Below, in pieces: positions 9,114 to 20,678 of a stretch of DNA of 64,000 bases. Source of the stretch: Polynucleobacter sp. AM-25C3. Its GTDB lineage: Bacteria > Pseudomonadota > Gammaproteobacteria > Burkholderiales > Burkholderiaceae. The first letter of the stretch is position 1. Each line of letters opens with the position of its first letter. Position numbers and translations under genes: made by a program. The stretch is taken from positions 124,001-188,000 of the forward strand of contig NZ_JACVOS010000003.1 of assembly GCF_018882335.1 (NCBI RefSeq), written 5' to 3'. Under the pieces are notes generated by a model. That model saw only the letters and a list, made by a program, of their open reading frames with translations. It did not search any database and was not told the origin of the DNA.

Positions 9114-9647
9114 ATGTCCCGCGTTGGTAAATCACCTATTCCAGTCCCTAAGGGCGCTGAAATCAGCATTAACGGTGCAAACATTACTGTTAAAGGCCCA
9201 TTGGGCACTTTGACGCATAACTTGCATCCTTCAGTTGGTTTGAAACAAGAAGATGGCGTATTGACTGTTGTTTTAAACAACAATTCACCAGAAGCTGGTG
9301 CTCAGTCAGGTACTGCACGTGCTTTAGTAAACAACATGGTTGTTGGCGTAACTACTGGCTTTGAGCGCAAGCTCAGCTTGGTAGGCGTTGGTTACCGTGC
9401 TGCTGCTCAAGGTGAATCATTGAAGTTGCAGTTAGGTTTTTCTCACGACATTATTTACAACCTGCCAAAGGGTGTAAAGGCTGAGACTCCTACTCAAACT
9501 GAAATTATTATCAAAGGCTCCAACAAGCAGCAAGTTGGCCAGGTCGCAGCTGAAGTTCGCGCATACCGTTCACCAGAGCCATACAAAGGCAAAGGCGTTC
9601 GCTACGTTGACGAAGTTGTGCATCTGAAAGAAACCAAGAAGAAGTAA
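9114..9647 (+). CDS. rplF: 50S ribosomal protein L6
   Basis: Large-subunit protein near the sarcin-ricin loop and GTPase centre. The frame is open further upstream into rpsH, but the ATG at 9114, preceded by AAGGAGAG, gives the family N-terminus [17 protein letters not shown] and 177 residues, the usual length. Two repeated alpha/beta domains are present; the second carries [14 protein letters not shown] near the end. rplR follows after 13 bp. Confidence 0.98.
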   Translation: MSRVGKSPIPVPKGAEISINGANITVKGPLGTLTHNLHPSVGLKQEDGVLTVVLNNNSPEAGAQSGTARALVNNMVVGVTTGFERKLSLVGVGYRAAAQGESLKLQLGFSHDIIYNLPKGVKAETPTQTEIIIKGSNKQQVGQVAAEVRAYRSPEPYKGKGVRYVDEVVHLKETKKK

Positions 9648-9660
9648 GCGAGATTAAAAA

Positions 9661-10014
9661 ATGAATAAAGACGAATCCAGACAAAGACGTGCTCGGCAGA
9701 CTCGTATTCGCATTGCCGAAGCATTGGCAAATCGCTTAACAGTTATCCGTAGCAATTCACATATTTCTGCACAGGTATATAGCCCATGTGGAACCAAAGT
9801 TGTAGCAGCTGCTTCAACAATGGAAAAAGATTTGCGCCAAGCAATCAAAAACGGCGGCAACGCTGAAGCGGCTAAACAAATCGGCAAGATAGTTGCTGAG
9901 CGTGCTGTTAAAGCAGGCGTTGTTGATGTTGCATTTGATCGCTCCGGTCATCGTTACCACGGCCGTATTAAGGCCTTAGCTGAAGCTGCGCGTGAAGCCG
10001 GCCTGAAGTTCTAA
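9661..10014 (+). CDS. rplR: 50S ribosomal protein L18
   Basis: 5S rRNA-binding protein of the central protuberance. The 117 residues have a basic N-terminus ([20 protein letters not shown]), then the conserved [19 protein letters not shown] strand region, and the C-terminal [20 protein letters not shown] motif. Length is exactly that of E. coli L18. It is placed between rplF and rpsE as in other spc operons. Confidence 0.99.
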   Translation: MNKDESRQRRARQTRIRIAEALANRLTVIRSNSHISAQVYSPCGTKVVAAASTMEKDLRQAIKNGGNAEAAKQIGKIVAERAVKAGVVDVAFDRSGHRYHGRIKALAEAAREAGLKF

Positions 10015-10032
10015 TAGGGTTTAGGAAAAAAC

Positions 10033-10551
10033 ATGGCAAAAATGCAAAACAAGATGCAAAACGAAGAGCGTGATGACGGTCTTCGCGAGAAGATGATTGC
10101 TGTTAATCGTGTAACTAAAGTGGTTAAGGGTGGTCGAATTCTCGGCTTCGCTGCACTTACTGTAGTTGGCGATGGCGATGGTCGTATCGGCATGGGCAAA
10201 GGCAAATCAAAAGAAGTTCCAGTTGCTGTTCAAAAGGCAATGGACGAAGCACGTCGCAAGATGATCAAAGTTTCCTTGCGTAAAGGTACTTTGCAGCACA
10301 CTGTGATTGGTAAGCATGGCGCGTCACGCGTGATGATTTCTCCAGCTAAAGACGGTACTGGCGTTATCGCTGGTGGCCCAATGCGCGCAATTTTCGATGT
10401 AATGGGTGTAACTAACGTTGTTGCTAAGTCACTTGGCTCAACTAACCCTTACAACATGGTTCGTGCAACGATTGATGGTTTGAGCAAGATGAGCACTCCT
10501 TCTGAAATTGCTGCTAAGCGCGGTAAGTCAGTTGAAGAGATTCTCGGCTAA
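10033..10551 (+). CDS. rpsE: 30S ribosomal protein S5
   Basis: 30S body protein controlling fidelity and the mRNA entry site. The 172 residues include the double-stranded RNA-binding-like S5 N-domain ([20 protein letters not shown], about residues 20-39) and the S5 C-domain with [20 protein letters not shown]. Loop residues linked in E. coli to spectinomycin response lie in the VVKGGRIL region. AGGAAAAAAC precedes the ATG. rpmD follows after 24 bp. Confidence 0.99.
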   Translation: MAKMQNKMQNEERDDGLREKMIAVNRVTKVVKGGRILGFAALTVVGDGDGRIGMGKGKSKEVPVAVQKAMDEARRKMIKVSLRKGTLQHTVIGKHGASRVMISPAKDGTGVIAGGPMRAIFDVMGVTNVVAKSLGSTNPYNMVRATIDGLSKMSTPSEIAAKRGKSVEEILG

Positions 10552-10575
10552 GACCAAAAGATTAGGAATCTATAA

Positions 10576-10764
10576 ATGACAACAACTCACTCTAAACTCA
10601 AACTGCAATTAGTACGCAGCTTGATCGGCACACGCGAAAGCCATCGTGCAACCGTTCGCGGCTTAGGCCTGCGTCGCATCAATTCTGTTTCAGAATTGGA
10701 AGACACGCCAGCTGTTCGCGGAATGATTAATAAAGTTTCTTATCTAGTTAAAGTCGTTGGCTAA
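10576..10764 (+). CDS. rpmD: 50S ribosomal protein L30
   Basis: Small large-subunit protein. The 62 residues carry the signature [20 protein letters not shown] followed by [20 protein letters not shown], and the C-terminal [10 protein letters not shown]. Length is normal for the bacterial form (about 60). It lies between rpsE and rplO. AGGAATCT precedes the ATG as a modest ribosome binding site. Confidence 0.98.
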   Translation: MTTTHSKLKLQLVRSLIGTRESHRATVRGLGLRRINSVSELEDTPAVRGMINKVSYLVKVVG

Positions 10765-10791
10765 TAACTAGCAAGTAAATAGGCGAAGAAT

Positions 10792-11232
10792 ATGCAACTC
10801 AATACACTCAAACCCGCAGCGGGCTCCAATAAAAATCGTCGTCGCGTAGGTCGCGGCATTGGTTCTGGTCTTGGAAAAACAGCTGGTCGTGGTCACAAAG
10901 GTCAAAAATCACGTTCAGGCGGATTCCACAAGGTTGGATTCGAGGGCGGACAGATGCCAATGTATCGTCGTTTGCCAAAGCGTGGCTTCGTATCTTTGAC
11001 ACGTCGTCACGTTGGTCAAATTACTTTGAATGACTTAGCAAAAATTAACTTGCCAGAAGTGGACTTGTTAGTATTGAGAGCTCATGGTTTTGCTGGTGAG
11101 CAAATCAATTCAGTCAAAGTTATCAAGACTGGTGAATTGTCGATTGCGGTAACCCTCAAGGGTATTACAGCAACTGCAGGCGCAAAAGCAGCTATTGAAG
11201 CGGCTGGCGGCAAATTGGTCGATTTAGTTTAA
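10792..11232 (+). CDS. rplO: 50S ribosomal protein L15
   Basis: Late-assembly large-subunit protein. The 146 residues have the long basic Gly-rich N-terminal extension ([20 protein letters not shown] and KGQKSRSGG) typical of L15, then the [18 protein letters not shown] segment. The C-terminal globular part ends [10 protein letters not shown]. It directly precedes secY (16 bp), the usual order. Confidence 0.99.
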   Translation: MQLNTLKPAAGSNKNRRRVGRGIGSGLGKTAGRGHKGQKSRSGGFHKVGFEGGQMPMYRRLPKRGFVSLTRRHVGQITLNDLAKINLPEVDLLVLRAHGFAGEQINSVKVIKTGELSIAVTLKGITATAGAKAAIEAAGGKLVDLV

Positions 11233-11248
11233 TTAGTTTCGGTAAACG

Positions 11249-12586
11249 ATGGCACTCGCACCTACTAACACAGCAAATACTGCTCAATCAGGAAACAAGT
11301 TTGGCGAATTACGTCAACGCTTGATATTCCTGGTATTGGCATTGCTCGTGTTCCGTTTGGGTGCACATATTCCTGTGCCGGGTATTGATCCTGACCAATT
11401 GGCCCAATTATTTTCAGGGCAAAAAGACGGCATCTTGGGAATGTTTAACCTGTTCTCAGGTGGCGCTTTATCCCGCTTTACCGTCTTTGCTTTAGGCATC
11501 ATGCCGTATATTTCTGCGTCGATCATCATGCAGTTAATGACGATTGTTGTTCCTTCGTTGGAGTCTTTGAAAAAAGAAGGCCAAGCTGGTCAACGCAAGA
11601 TTACTCAGTACACCCGTTATGGCACAGTGTTCTTAGCAACATTCCAGGCATTGGGCATTTCAGTTGCACTACAAGCTCAACCGGGCTTGGTTATCAACCC
11701 AGGTTTGATGTTTGAATTGAATACTGTCGTTACTTTAGTAACTGGCACGATGTTCTTGATGTGGCTTGGCGAACAAATTACTGAGCGTGGTCTTGGTAAT
11801 GGTATTTCCATCATTATTTTTGGCGGCATTGTTTCTGGTCTGCCAACTGCAATCGGTAGCTTGCTTGAATTAGTGCGTACTGGTTCCATGAATATATTGT
11901 CTGCATTGCTGATCGTAGTGATTTGTATTGCGGTGACTTATTTTGTAGTGTTTGTAGAGCGTGGACAGCGCCGTATCTTGGTGAACTACGCTAAGCGTCA
12001 AGTTGGCAATAAGGTATATGGTGGTCAATCTTCCTACTTCCCTTTGAAGTTGAATATGGCTGGCGTGATTCCCCCAATTTTTGCTTCATCTATTATTTTG
12101 TTCCCTGCAACGATTGCTGGCTGGTTTACATCAGGCGAGCCAACAAACATGTTTAGCAGAATTATTAAAGACTTGGCAGCTACATTGGCTCCAGGCCAGC
12201 CGGTTTACACGATCCTGTACGCAGCTGCGATTATTTTCTTCTGCTTCTTTTACACAGCGCTGGTTTTCAATAGTCGCGATACTGCAGAGAATTTAAAGAA
12301 GAGCGGTGCTTTTGTTCCCGGTATTCGTCCTGGCGATCAGACTGGTCGCTACATCGACAAGATCTTGGTCCGCTTGACCTTGGCTGGTGCGATTTATATG
12401 GTTTTGGTTTGCTTGTTACCAGAATTCTTAGTGTTGAAGTACAACGTGCCATTCTATTTTGGCGGTACTTCATTGTTGATTATTGTCGTTGTTGCAATGG
12501 ATTTTATGGCTCAAGTTCAGTCATTCGTAATGCAGCAACAGTATGGTTCTTTAATGAAAAAAGCTAACTTTAAGATGGGCGCTTAA
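11249..12586 (+). CDS. secY: Protein translocase subunit SecY
   Basis: Pore-forming subunit of the SecYEG translocon in the inner membrane, for export of signal-peptide proteins and insertion of membrane proteins. The 445 residues contain ten hydrophobic segments. Diagnostic segments are [34 protein letters not shown] and the cytoplasmic loop [18 protein letters not shown]. Membrane clients in this window would include PBP1A, MlaE and TatC. It starts 16 bp after rplO and is followed by infA after 4 bp. Confidence 0.99.
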   Translation: MALAPTNTANTAQSGNKFGELRQRLIFLVLALLVFRLGAHIPVPGIDPDQLAQLFSGQKDGILGMFNLFSGGALSRFTVFALGIMPYISASIIMQLMTIVVPSLESLKKEGQAGQRKITQYTRYGTVFLATFQALGISVALQAQPGLVINPGLMFELNTVVTLVTGTMFLMWLGEQITERGLGNGISIIIFGGIVSGLPTAIGSLLELVRTGSMNILSALLIVVICIAVTYFVVFVERGQRRILVNYAKRQVGNKVYGGQSSYFPLKLNMAGVIPPIFASSIILFPATIAGWFTSGEPTNMFSRIIKDLAATLAPGQPVYTILYAAAIIFFCFFYTALVFNSRDTAENLKKSGAFVPGIRPGDQTGRYIDKILVRLTLAGAIYMVLVCLLPEFLVLKYNVPFYFGGTSLLIIVVVAMDFMAQVQSFVMQQQYGSLMKKANFKMGA

Positions 12587-12590
12587 CTGA

Positions 12591-12809
12591 ATGTCTAAAG
12601 ACGATGTAATTCAGATGGCGGGAGAAATTATTGAGAATTTGCCGAACGCAATGTTTCGCGTGAAGCTAGAGAACGGACATGTGGTTCTAGGGCACATTTC
12701 TGGGAAGATGAGGATGCATTACATCCGCATATTGCCAGGAGATAAGGTGACGGTGGAGTTGACTCCATACGACCTAACCCGCGCCAGAATCATATTCCGA
12801 GCGAAGTAA
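12591..12809 (+). CDS. infA: Translation initiation factor IF-1
   Basis: S1-fold factor that occupies the ribosomal A site during initiation. The 72 residues match the family length. [20 protein letters not shown] and the segment [20 protein letters not shown] are characteristic. Its place between secY and rpmJ is the normal Gram-negative beta arrangement; E. coli has infA elsewhere. It starts 4 bp after secY, so it is probably translated from the same transcript. Confidence 0.98.
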   Translation: MSKDDVIQMAGEIIENLPNAMFRVKLENGHVVLGHISGKMRMHYIRILPGDKVTVELTPYDLTRARIIFRAK

Positions 12810-12843
12810 AGATTAAGTTGTACATATTTTTAAGAGGTGAGTT

Positions 12844-12960
12844 ATGAAAGTTTTAGCATCCGTTAAGTGTATTTGCAGAAATTGCAAGATCATTAAGCGC
12901 AAACGCGTTGTTCGCGTGATCTGTTCTTCAGACGCACGTCATAAGCAGCGTCAAGGCTGA
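12844..12960 (+). CDS. rpmJ: 50S ribosomal protein L36 (zinc form)
   Basis: Smallest ribosomal protein, here 38 residues. It begins [18 protein letters not shown] and ends RHKQRQG. The zinc ligands C11, C14, C27 and H33 are all present, so it is the zinc-binding type. AAGAGGTG before the ATG is a clear ribosome binding site. It lies between infA and rpsM, the usual place. Confidence 0.97.
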   Translation: MKVLASVKCICRNCKIIKRKRVVRVICSSDARHKQRQG

Positions 12961-12984
12961 TCTGGTTAATTAAGAGGAAATCTC

Positions 12985-13350
12985 ATGGCACGTATCGCTG
13001 GGGTAAACATCCCAAATCATCAACATACTGTTATCGGTTTAACAGCAATTTTTGGCATTGGCACAACACGTGCCCGCAAAATTTGTGAAACCACCGGTGT
13101 TGCTATCGACAAAAAAGTTAAAGATCTTACTGACGGTGACTTGGAAAAGTTGCGTGATGAAGTAGGTAAATTTATTACTGAAGGTGACCTTCGTCGTGAA
13201 GTAACGATGAGCATCAAGCGTTTGATGGACTTAGGCTGCTACCGCGGCGTACGTCATCGTAAGGGCTTGCCTGTACGTGGTCAACGTACTAAGACTAACG
13301 CGCGTACCCGCAAGGGCCCACGTAAGTCTGGCGTGCAACTCAAGAAATAA
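12985..13350 (+). CDS. rpsM: 30S ribosomal protein S13
   Basis: 30S head protein with a C-terminal tail reaching P-site tRNA and bridges to L5. The 121 residues begin [20 protein letters not shown] and include the helix-two-turns-helix [13 protein letters not shown]. The tail [20 protein letters not shown] is characteristic. AAGAGGAAAT precedes the ATG. It opens the alpha part of the cluster, followed by rpsK after 18 bp. Confidence 0.99.
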   Translation: MARIAGVNIPNHQHTVIGLTAIFGIGTTRARKICETTGVAIDKKVKDLTDGDLEKLRDEVGKFITEGDLRREVTMSIKRLMDLGCYRGVRHRKGLPVRGQRTKTNARTRKGPRKSGVQLKK

Positions 13351-13368
13351 TCAAGAAAGTTTATTGAC

Positions 13369-13776
13369 ATGGCAAAACAACAATCCGCATCCGCAGCTTC
13401 ACAGCGCGCACGCAAGAAGGTTAAAAAGAACGTTGCTGACGGTATTGCACACGTTCATGCTTCTTTTAATAACACCATTATTACGATCACTGATCGCCAA
13501 GGTAATGCGCTTTCATGGGCAACATCTGGTGGACAGGGCTTCAAAGGTTCACGTAAATCAACACCTTTTGCTGCTCAGGTAGCTGCAGAAGTAGCTGGTA
13601 AAGCTGCTGTTGAATGCGGTATCAAGAACTTAGAAGTTCAGATCAAGGGCCCAGGCCCAGGTCGTGAATCAGCGGTTCGTGCATTGAACTCTTTGGGCAT
13701 CAAGATCACTGAGATTCAAGACGTAACTCCAGTTCCACATAATGGTTGCCGTCCTCCTAAGCGTCGTCGTATCTAA
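13369..13776 (+). CDS. rpsK: 30S ribosomal protein S11
   Basis: 30S platform protein near the E site and the Shine-Dalgarno helix. The 135 residues are slightly longer than the E. coli protein at the N-terminus. [20 protein letters not shown] and the C-terminal [15 protein letters not shown], both diagnostic, are present. A 116-bp spacer with a weak inverted repeat separates it from rpsD. Confidence 0.99.
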   Translation: MAKQQSASAASQRARKKVKKNVADGIAHVHASFNNTIITITDRQGNALSWATSGGQGFKGSRKSTPFAAQVAAEVAGKAAVECGIKNLEVQIKGPGPGRESAVRALNSLGIKITEIQDVTPVPHNGCRPPKRRRI

Positions 13777-13892
13777 GTTAGGAAGTTGGCAGTACAAGTT
13801 TTAGCAGTTTTTTATTAAAGCCCACTGTTCATCTGAATTAAAGGGTGAACTCACCGCCTGTCGTAAGACTGCGGCAAAGAAAGGAAAGCATC

Positions 13893-14516
13893 GTGGCACG
13901 TTACTTAGGGCCTAAGGCCAAATTAGCACGTCGGGAAGGTACCGACTTATTTTTAAAGAGCGCACGTCGCGCCCTGTCAGACAAGTGCAAGTTAGATACT
14001 AAGCCTGGTCAACATGGCCGTACATCTGGCTCAAGAACATCTGATTACGGTAATCAATTGCGTGAAAAGCAAAAGGTTAAGCGTATGTACGGAATTTTAG
14101 AGCGTCAGTTCCGTCGTTACTTCGCAGAAGCTGAGCGTCGTAAGGGCAACACTGGCTCAACATTACTCCAGTTATTGGAATCACGTCTTGATAACGTTGT
14201 TTATCGTATGGGCTTTGGTTCTACCCGTGCTGAAGCGCGTCAATTGGTTTCCCACTGCGCAATTTTGCTCAATGGTAGCCCAGTAAATATTCCATCTATT
14301 CAGGTTAAGCCTGGTGATGTAGTTGCGATTCGCGAAAAAGCGAAGAAGCAAACACGTATTACAGAATCACTCAATTTGGTTCAGCAGATGGCGGCAGTTG
14401 GCTGGGTATCAGTCGATGCAGCGAAGCTGGAGGGAACATTTAAGCAAGTGCCTGACCGTGAAGACATTAGCGGCGAAATTAATGAAAGTTTGATCGTTGA
14501 ATTGTATTCACGCTAA
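13893..14516 (+). CDS. rpsD: 30S ribosomal protein S4
   Basis: Primary 16S rRNA-binding protein; in E. coli it represses the alpha operon. The reading frame extends upstream, but the GTG at 13893 with AAGGA (13881-13885) 7 nt upstream gives the family start [16 protein letters not shown] and 207 residues. The S4 RNA-binding domain covers about residues 97-160 ([20 protein letters not shown]). It lies between rpsK and rpoA. No zinc ligands of the CxxC type are seen at the N-terminus. Confidence 0.97.
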   Translation: MARYLGPKAKLARREGTDLFLKSARRALSDKCKLDTKPGQHGRTSGSRTSDYGNQLREKQKVKRMYGILERQFRRYFAEAERRKGNTGSTLLQLLESRLDNVVYRMGFGSTRAEARQLVSHCAILLNGSPVNIPSIQVKPGDVVAIREKAKKQTRITESLNLVQQMAAVGWVSVDAAKLEGTFKQVPDREDISGEINESLIVELYSR

Positions 14517-14539
14517 TTAGGTACTCTCAAGGGAAAAAT

Positions 14540-15520
14540 ATGCAAACAAATTTGCTCAAGCCAAAAATTATTTCTGTTGAAGCGCTTACCGCCAACCAAG
14601 CTAAGGTTGTTATGGAGCCGTTCGAGCGTGGTTATGGCCACACACTCGGCAATGCATTACGTCGTGTTTTGTTGTCCTCGATGGTTGGTTATGCGCCAAC
14701 TGAAGTTGCAATCGCAGGTGTTGTTCATGAATACTCCACATTAGATGGCGTTCAAGAGGATGTAGTAAACCTTTTGTTGAACCTCAAAGGAATCGTATTT
14801 AAGTTGCAGTCACGTGATGAAGTTACCATCAATTTGCGTAAAGAAGGTCCAGGCGTTGTTACAGCAAAAGATATCGACTTGCCACATGATGTAGAAATTG
14901 TTAACCCTGATCACGTTATCGCTCACTTGTCAGCTGGTGGCAAGTTGGATATGCAGATCAAGGTTGAAAAAGGCCGTGGCTATGTACCAGGTAATATGCG
15001 TCAATACCACGACGAAGCTACCAAGATCATTGGTCGCATCGTGTTGGATGCCTCATTTAGCCCAGTAAGTCGTGTTAGCTACGCTGTTGAGTCTGCTCGT
15101 GTAGAACAACGTACCGACCTCGATCGTCTCGTAATGACTATCGAAACAAATGGTGTGTTATCTCCTGAAGAAGCAATTCGTCAAGCAGCTACCATTTTGG
15201 TTGATCAGTTAGTTGTATTCGCAGCCCTCGAAAGCAGCGAAATTTCTGGTGATCTTGCACCAAGCCGCTCTTCAATGGTTGATCCAATGTTGATGCGTCC
15301 AGTGGATGATCTCGAACTCACAGTGCGCTCTGCAAACTGCTTGAAGGCTGAGAACATTTATTACATCGGTGACTTGATTCAACGTACAGAGAATGAATTG
15401 TTGAAGACGCCTAATCTAGGTCGTAAGTCTTTGAATGAAATCAAGGATGTATTGGCGGCTCGTGGCTTAAGTCTTGGCATGAAACTCGAAAGCTGGCCTC
15501 CAGCTAACCTCGAGAAATAA
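14540..15520 (+). CDS. rpoA: DNA-directed RNA polymerase subunit alpha
   Basis: Assembly subunit of RNA polymerase, and through its C-terminal domain the contact for UP elements and activators. The 326 residues show the N-terminal dimerisation domain ([20 protein letters not shown] at about residues 31-50) and the alpha-CTD ([20 protein letters not shown], then [19 protein letters not shown]). The domains are joined by a flexible linker near residue 235-250. It lies between rpsD and rplQ, co-transcribed with the ribosomal genes. Confidence 0.99.
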   Translation: MQTNLLKPKIISVEALTANQAKVVMEPFERGYGHTLGNALRRVLLSSMVGYAPTEVAIAGVVHEYSTLDGVQEDVVNLLLNLKGIVFKLQSRDEVTINLRKEGPGVVTAKDIDLPHDVEIVNPDHVIAHLSAGGKLDMQIKVEKGRGYVPGNMRQYHDEATKIIGRIVLDASFSPVSRVSYAVESARVEQRTDLDRLVMTIETNGVLSPEEAIRQAATILVDQLVVFAALESSEISGDLAPSRSSMVDPMLMRPVDDLELTVRSANCLKAENIYYIGDLIQRTENELLKTPNLGRKSLNEIKDVLAARGLSLGMKLESWPPANLEK

Positions 15521-15536
15521 TTAGAAAGGAAGCATC

Positions 15537-15929
15537 ATGCGTCACGGAAACGGCTTACGCAAACTAAACAGAACATCATCACATCGCTTGGCGATGCTGC
15601 GCAACATGTCCAATTCTCTTTTGGAGCACGAAGTGATTAAAACCACTTTGCCAAAAGCAAAAGAATTGCGCATGGTTGTTGAGCCCTTGATTACCTTAGG
15701 TAAAAAAGATAACTTAGCAAATCGTCGCTTAGCATTCAATCGCACACGCGATCGCGATATCGTGACCAAACTCTTTACAGAGCTCGGCCCACGTTACGCA
15801 ACTCGTCCAGGCGGCTACCTTCGTATTTTGAAGTTTGGCTTCCGTCATGGTGACAATGCGCCTATGGCTTTGGTTGAGTTGGTAGATCGTCCAGAAGTTG
15901 AAGATACAGTAGTAGCTGAAGAGGCTTAA
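15537..15929 (+). CDS. rplQ: 50S ribosomal protein L17
   Basis: Large-subunit protein near the exit tunnel. The 130 residues begin [20 protein letters not shown] and include the conserved [20 protein letters not shown] and [20 protein letters not shown] segments. AGAAAGGAAGC precedes the ATG. It ends the long ribosomal gene block, and a strong intrinsic terminator follows 16 bp after the stop. Confidence 0.99.
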   Translation: MRHGNGLRKLNRTSSHRLAMLRNMSNSLLEHEVIKTTLPKAKELRMVVEPLITLGKKDNLANRRLAFNRTRDRDIVTKLFTELGPRYATRPGGYLRILKFGFRHGDNAPMALVELVDRPEVEDTVVAEEA

Positions 15930-15945
15930 GCCCTTTAGCAAGATT

Positions 15946-15973
15946 AAAAGCCAGGCTTCGGTCTGGCTTTTTT
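15946..15973 (+). terminator. Intrinsic terminator of the ribosomal gene block
   Basis: AAAAGCCAG-GC and GT-CTGGCTTTT form a stem capped by a TTCG loop closed by C-G (the very stable cUUCGg tetraloop), followed by a run of six T (15968-15973). It ends the alpha operon just before cutA. Confidence 0.92.
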
Positions 15974-15997
15974 CATTTATACGCTTATAAACACAAC

Positions 15998-16330
15998 ATG
16001 ACCCCAGATAAATTCCCTGAATTGCTCATTGTGCTTACTAGTTTCTCTAAGCTTGCGGATGCACAAGATATGGCTCGCAAACTCATTAAAAGTCGACTGG
16101 CAGCATGTGTGCAGATTAAAGAGGGTGTTCAATCTATTTATCGCTGGGAAGGGGAGATCTGCGAAGAGCAAGAAGTATTATTAACTGCCAAAACAATTGC
16201 AGTTAAGTGGGCGGAAATCTCTGACTTTATTAAAAGCCATCATCCCTATGATTTACCGGAGGTGATCGCATTGATCCCCGAGAAATACGAAGAGCAATAT
16301 GGTAAATGGGTGCAAGCAGAGGTAAAGTGA
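15998..16330 (+). CDS. cutA: Divalent-cation tolerance protein CutA
   Basis: Small trimeric protein of the CutA1 family, linked in E. coli to copper tolerance; its exact role is unsettled. The 110 residues carry the family signature: LVVLTSFSKLADAQ-like start, AACVQIKEGVQSIYRWEGEI, and HPYDLPEVIALIP near the C-terminus. It overlaps the possible GTG start of dsbD (GTGA). The cutA-dsbD pairing is common in beta- and gamma-proteobacteria. Confidence 0.95.
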   Translation: MTPDKFPELLIVLTSFSKLADAQDMARKLIKSRLAACVQIKEGVQSIYRWEGEICEEQEVLLTAKTIAVKWAEISDFIKSHHPYDLPEVIALIPEKYEEQYGKWVQAEVK

Positions 16331-18009
16331 TTGCCATGAGATTTGTTAACAGAATCATCCTTGTTATTGCGGCTTTCGCATTTACCTTCGGACAGGCTTT
16401 TGCCTCCCCAGACTTTCTGCCTCCTGAAAAAGCTTTTCAGGCTGAGGTAACTTGGGCACCAAATACCAATGACATCGAGATGGAAATTTTTCCGGCTAAG
16501 GGTTACTACATCTATCAAGAGTCACTGCATTTCAAGATCGGCTCGCAACCCAATAAATTAGGGCTTGCAAAGGCGTCGCTACCCGCTGGCCTTGAAAAGT
16601 TTGATGAGACATTTCAAAAGAAAATGCAAATCTACAAACAAGCATTTCTTCTGACTTTAGATAAAAAAGCAGAGATAGGAAAGCCACTCTACCTAGAGTT
16701 AGAGCTACAAGGATGCGCCGAAGCCGGTATTTGTTATCCACCCATGACTCTCAAATTTTTAGTTGCAGGCCCAGGGGTAAAGTCGAGTCCAATTCCCGAG
16801 ATATTAGATGGTGTTACTACGACCTCGCCATCAAAAGCAGAATTTAGTTTGATGGATGTGTGGCGTGAGCGTGATGACGTCAATGCCATTGGTCGCTTCT
16901 TAGAAAGTACGCCAACAGGGTATCTATTTTTAGCCTTCTTCATTCTGGGCCTGGCATTAGCTTTCACCCCCTGTGTGCTTCCGATGCTGCCTATTCTGTC
17001 CAGCGTGGTATTTGGAACGCAGGGTAATAAATCTATTAGTAAAGGACGTGCAAGCCTCTTGGCTGTGGCATACGTACTTGGAATGGCTTGCGTATACGCT
17101 CTTGCGGGAGTCTTGATGGCCGCTCTGGGTGGTAGCGTTCAAAGAGCGCTACAGAGCCCTATAGCCCTTGCTGGATTTGCACTACTGCTATTGGCTTTGT
17201 CGGGGAGTCTCTTTGGCCTGTATGACCTTAGATTGCCACAAAGTTGGCATCAGCAGATTGATCGGTTGGCAGGACGCCATCAGGGTGGGAGCATTGCTGG
17301 TGCTTTTGCCTTAGGCGGCATATCCACTCTGGTTGCTAGCCCGTGTATTACCGCCCCCTTAGCTGGGGTACTTACTTTTATTGCTCAAACTGGGTCAATG
17401 AGTTTGGGTGCAGGATTGCTGTTCGTCATGGCTTTGGGTATGGGCTTGCCACTGCTGTTTATTGCCATTGAGGCACGCATCCTGATTCCATCCACTGGCA
17501 TTTGGATGGTTTGGTTGCAAAGAACATTGGGTGTTTTACTAGTGGCAACAGCTGCGTGGATAGCTTCACCATTGATCCAGGGTGGAAGTGGTGGATCTAG
17601 CAATATCGCCACTAATGGCCAAGGACAGCACCAGATTGGCAATGCTCGGTTTTCTGTTATTGAATCTAACGCGCAGTTAGATCAATTTTTAGCTAAAGCA
17701 AAAGAGCAGAATAAATTAGTGCTCTTAGATTTTTATGCAGACTGGTGCATCTCCTGCAAAGAGATGGAGGTCAATACATTTGCTAATTCGGAAGTGAATC
17801 AAGAGCTGCAGAAGTTTGTTTTGCTGCAAGCTGATGTAACAAAAAATAGCCCAGACAATCAAGCCCTATTGAAGCGTTTTGGTCTGTTTGGCCCACCCGG
17901 AATTTTGATCTTTGATCTTAACTCTGCAGAATTAAAAGATCAGCGTGTGATTGGTTATATGCCACCGCAACGTTTTGTAGAGCGACTGAAGAAGGTGCTC
18001 AGTAATTAA
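16327..18009 (+). CDS. dsbD: Thiol:disulfide interchange protein DsbD
   Basis: Inner-membrane protein that carries electrons from cytoplasmic thioredoxin to periplasmic DsbC and cytochrome maturation proteins. Start chosen at GTG 16327, which overlaps the cutA stop and has AGAGG 4 nt upstream; ATG 16336 is the alternative. From the latter, residues 1-23 are a signal peptide, the alpha domain has C127 and C133 (GCAEAGIC), the membrane domain has FTPCVLP and SPCITAP cysteines among about eight segments, and the gamma thioredoxin domain has C471 and C474 (DWCISCK). All redox cysteines are present, at about 560 residues. Confidence 0.96.
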   Translation: MIAMRFVNRIILVIAAFAFTFGQAFASPDFLPPEKAFQAEVTWAPNTNDIEMEIFPAKGYYIYQESLHFKIGSQPNKLGLAKASLPAGLEKFDETFQKKMQIYKQAFLLTLDKKAEIGKPLYLELELQGCAEAGICYPPMTLKFLVAGPGVKSSPIPEILDGVTTTSPSKAEFSLMDVWRERDDVNAIGRFLESTPTGYLFLAFFILGLALAFTPCVLPMLPILSSVVFGTQGNKSISKGRASLLAVAYVLGMACVYALAGVLMAALGGSVQRALQSPIALAGFALLLLALSGSLFGLYDLRLPQSWHQQIDRLAGRHQGGSIAGAFALGGISTLVASPCITAPLAGVLTFIAQTGSMSLGAGLLFVMALGMGLPLLFIAIEARILIPSTGIWMVWLQRTLGVLLVATAAWIASPLIQGGSGGSSNIATNGQGQHQIGNARFSVIESNAQLDQFLAKAKEQNKLVLLDFYADWCISCKEMEVNTFANSEVNQELQKFVLLQADVTKNSPDNQALLKRFGLFGPPGILIFDLNSAELKDQRVIGYMPPQRFVERLKKVLSN

Positions 18010-18026
18010 GTTGCTGAACAGTTAAA

Positions 18027-18053
18027 TGGGTGATAAACCCACTTCACTTTTTT
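18027..18053 (+). terminator. Weak terminator after dsbD
   Basis: TGGGT (18027-18031) and ACCCA (18037-18041) form a short stem with loop GATAA; six T (18048-18053) follow after six bases. It lies between the convergent dsbD and hemB. The short stem and the gap before the T-run make it weak. Confidence 0.4.
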
Positions 18054-18063
18054 GTGTAGCCAA

Positions 18064-19732
<1,669 letters not shown>

Positions 19733-19846
19733 GTGCAGAAGCTATTGTAAAATCACGCAAAATCATGAAATATCTCATGGTGTTGGGTAAAGGGTTGTAA
19801 AAGTAGGGCCCAAACACTTTTAGGAATTTTTGCCAAGGTAAACATA

Positions 19847-20584
19847 ATGCGTCAAACCTCCCAAATCTCCAAATTAACTAGCTTAAGTGCTAGCCTAGCC
19901 GCCAGCCTTTTCCTGGCTGCAACCAGCTTCTCAAGCGCGGTTAGCGCCGCAGATCCGGCTCCAGCAGCTGCGCCAATGGCCGAGGCTCCAGCAGCCAAGC
20001 CAGCGGTCCCAGGCAAGCCTAAAGCTGACCCTGCAGCTGGTGAAGCGCTTTACTCGAACGGTGATGCTAGCCGTGGCGTGACCGCTTGCCTGACTTGCCA
20101 TGGCCCTAAAGGTCAGAGTGCAATTGCTACTTGGCCTAAGTTGTCTGCTCAACATGCTGCTTACACCGCTAAGCAGTTGAAGAACTTTAAGGATGGCACT
20201 CGTGCTAATCCCATCATGATGGGTATGGTAGCCACTTTAAATGAGCAAGATATGAACAATATTTCTGCTTACCTAGCCAGCCAGCCTGTATCGCAGGGCG
20301 TTGCTCAGAATAAAGACACGATTGAATTGGGTCAAAGTATCTACCGTGGCGGTATCGCTGCTAAAGGTGTTCCAGCATGTGCAGCATGCCATAGTCCAAC
20401 CGGTGCTGGTATTCCTTCACAGTACCCACGTATGGGTGGCCAGTGGGCCGAGTACAACGCGGCGCAGTTGTTAGCTTTCCGTGAGGGCACTCGCAAAAAT
20501 AGCACTCAGATGACCACGATCGCTACCAAGCTTTCTGATCAAGAGATGAAAGCAGTTTCTGATTACATGGCAGGCTTGCATTAG
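19847..20584 (+). CDS. Cytochrome c4, dihaem periplasmic
   Basis: Dihaem cytochrome c that passes electrons from the bc1 complex to terminal oxidases. Two CxxCH haem sites are seen: CLTCH at residues 81-85 and CAACH at 178-182, in two similar domains with Met ligands probably at MMGM and STQM. Residues 1-34 form a signal peptide ending ...SAVSA. Residues 35-62 form an Ala/Pro-rich linker not typical of short class I cytochromes. The gene is monocistronic between a divergent engB and a strong terminator. Which Met residues bind haem is inference. Confidence 0.93.
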   Translation: MRQTSQISKLTSLSASLAASLFLAATSFSSAVSAADPAPAAAPMAEAPAAKPAVPGKPKADPAAGEALYSNGDASRGVTACLTCHGPKGQSAIATWPKLSAQHAAYTAKQLKNFKDGTRANPIMMGMVATLNEQDMNNISAYLASQPVSQGVAQNKDTIELGQSIYRGGIAAKGVPACAACHSPTGAGIPSQYPRMGGQWAEYNAAQLLAFREGTRKNSTQMTTIATKLSDQEMKAVSDYMAGLH

Positions 20585-20605
20585 TAGTCGCTTTCAGTAC
20601 AAAAC

Positions 20606-20635
20606 AAAAACCCCGCTGATGTAGCGGGGTTTTTT
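20606..20635 (+). terminator. Bidirectional terminator, cytochrome c4 / lysA
   Basis: A perfect 12-bp stem AAAAACCCCGCT / AGCGGGGTTTTT with a 5-nt loop, T-run on the plus strand and A-run opposite, lies between the convergent cytochrome c4 and lysA genes. It can serve both. Confidence 0.92.
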
Positions 20636-20678
20636 ATTGCCTAGAAAGTTACCAATCCAAATTCGTTGCCAAGCGAAT

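Noticed and set aside
13277-13582. 101-residue open frame overlapping the end of rpsM and the start of rpsK
   Set aside because: It is in another frame of two certain ribosomal genes and resembles no known protein.
13777-13892. Weak inverted repeat (GTTCATC / GGTGAAC) before rpsD as an S4 repressor site
   Set aside because: Seven pairs with a wobble in AT-rich sequence is not enough, and the known S4 site in E. coli lies before rpsM.
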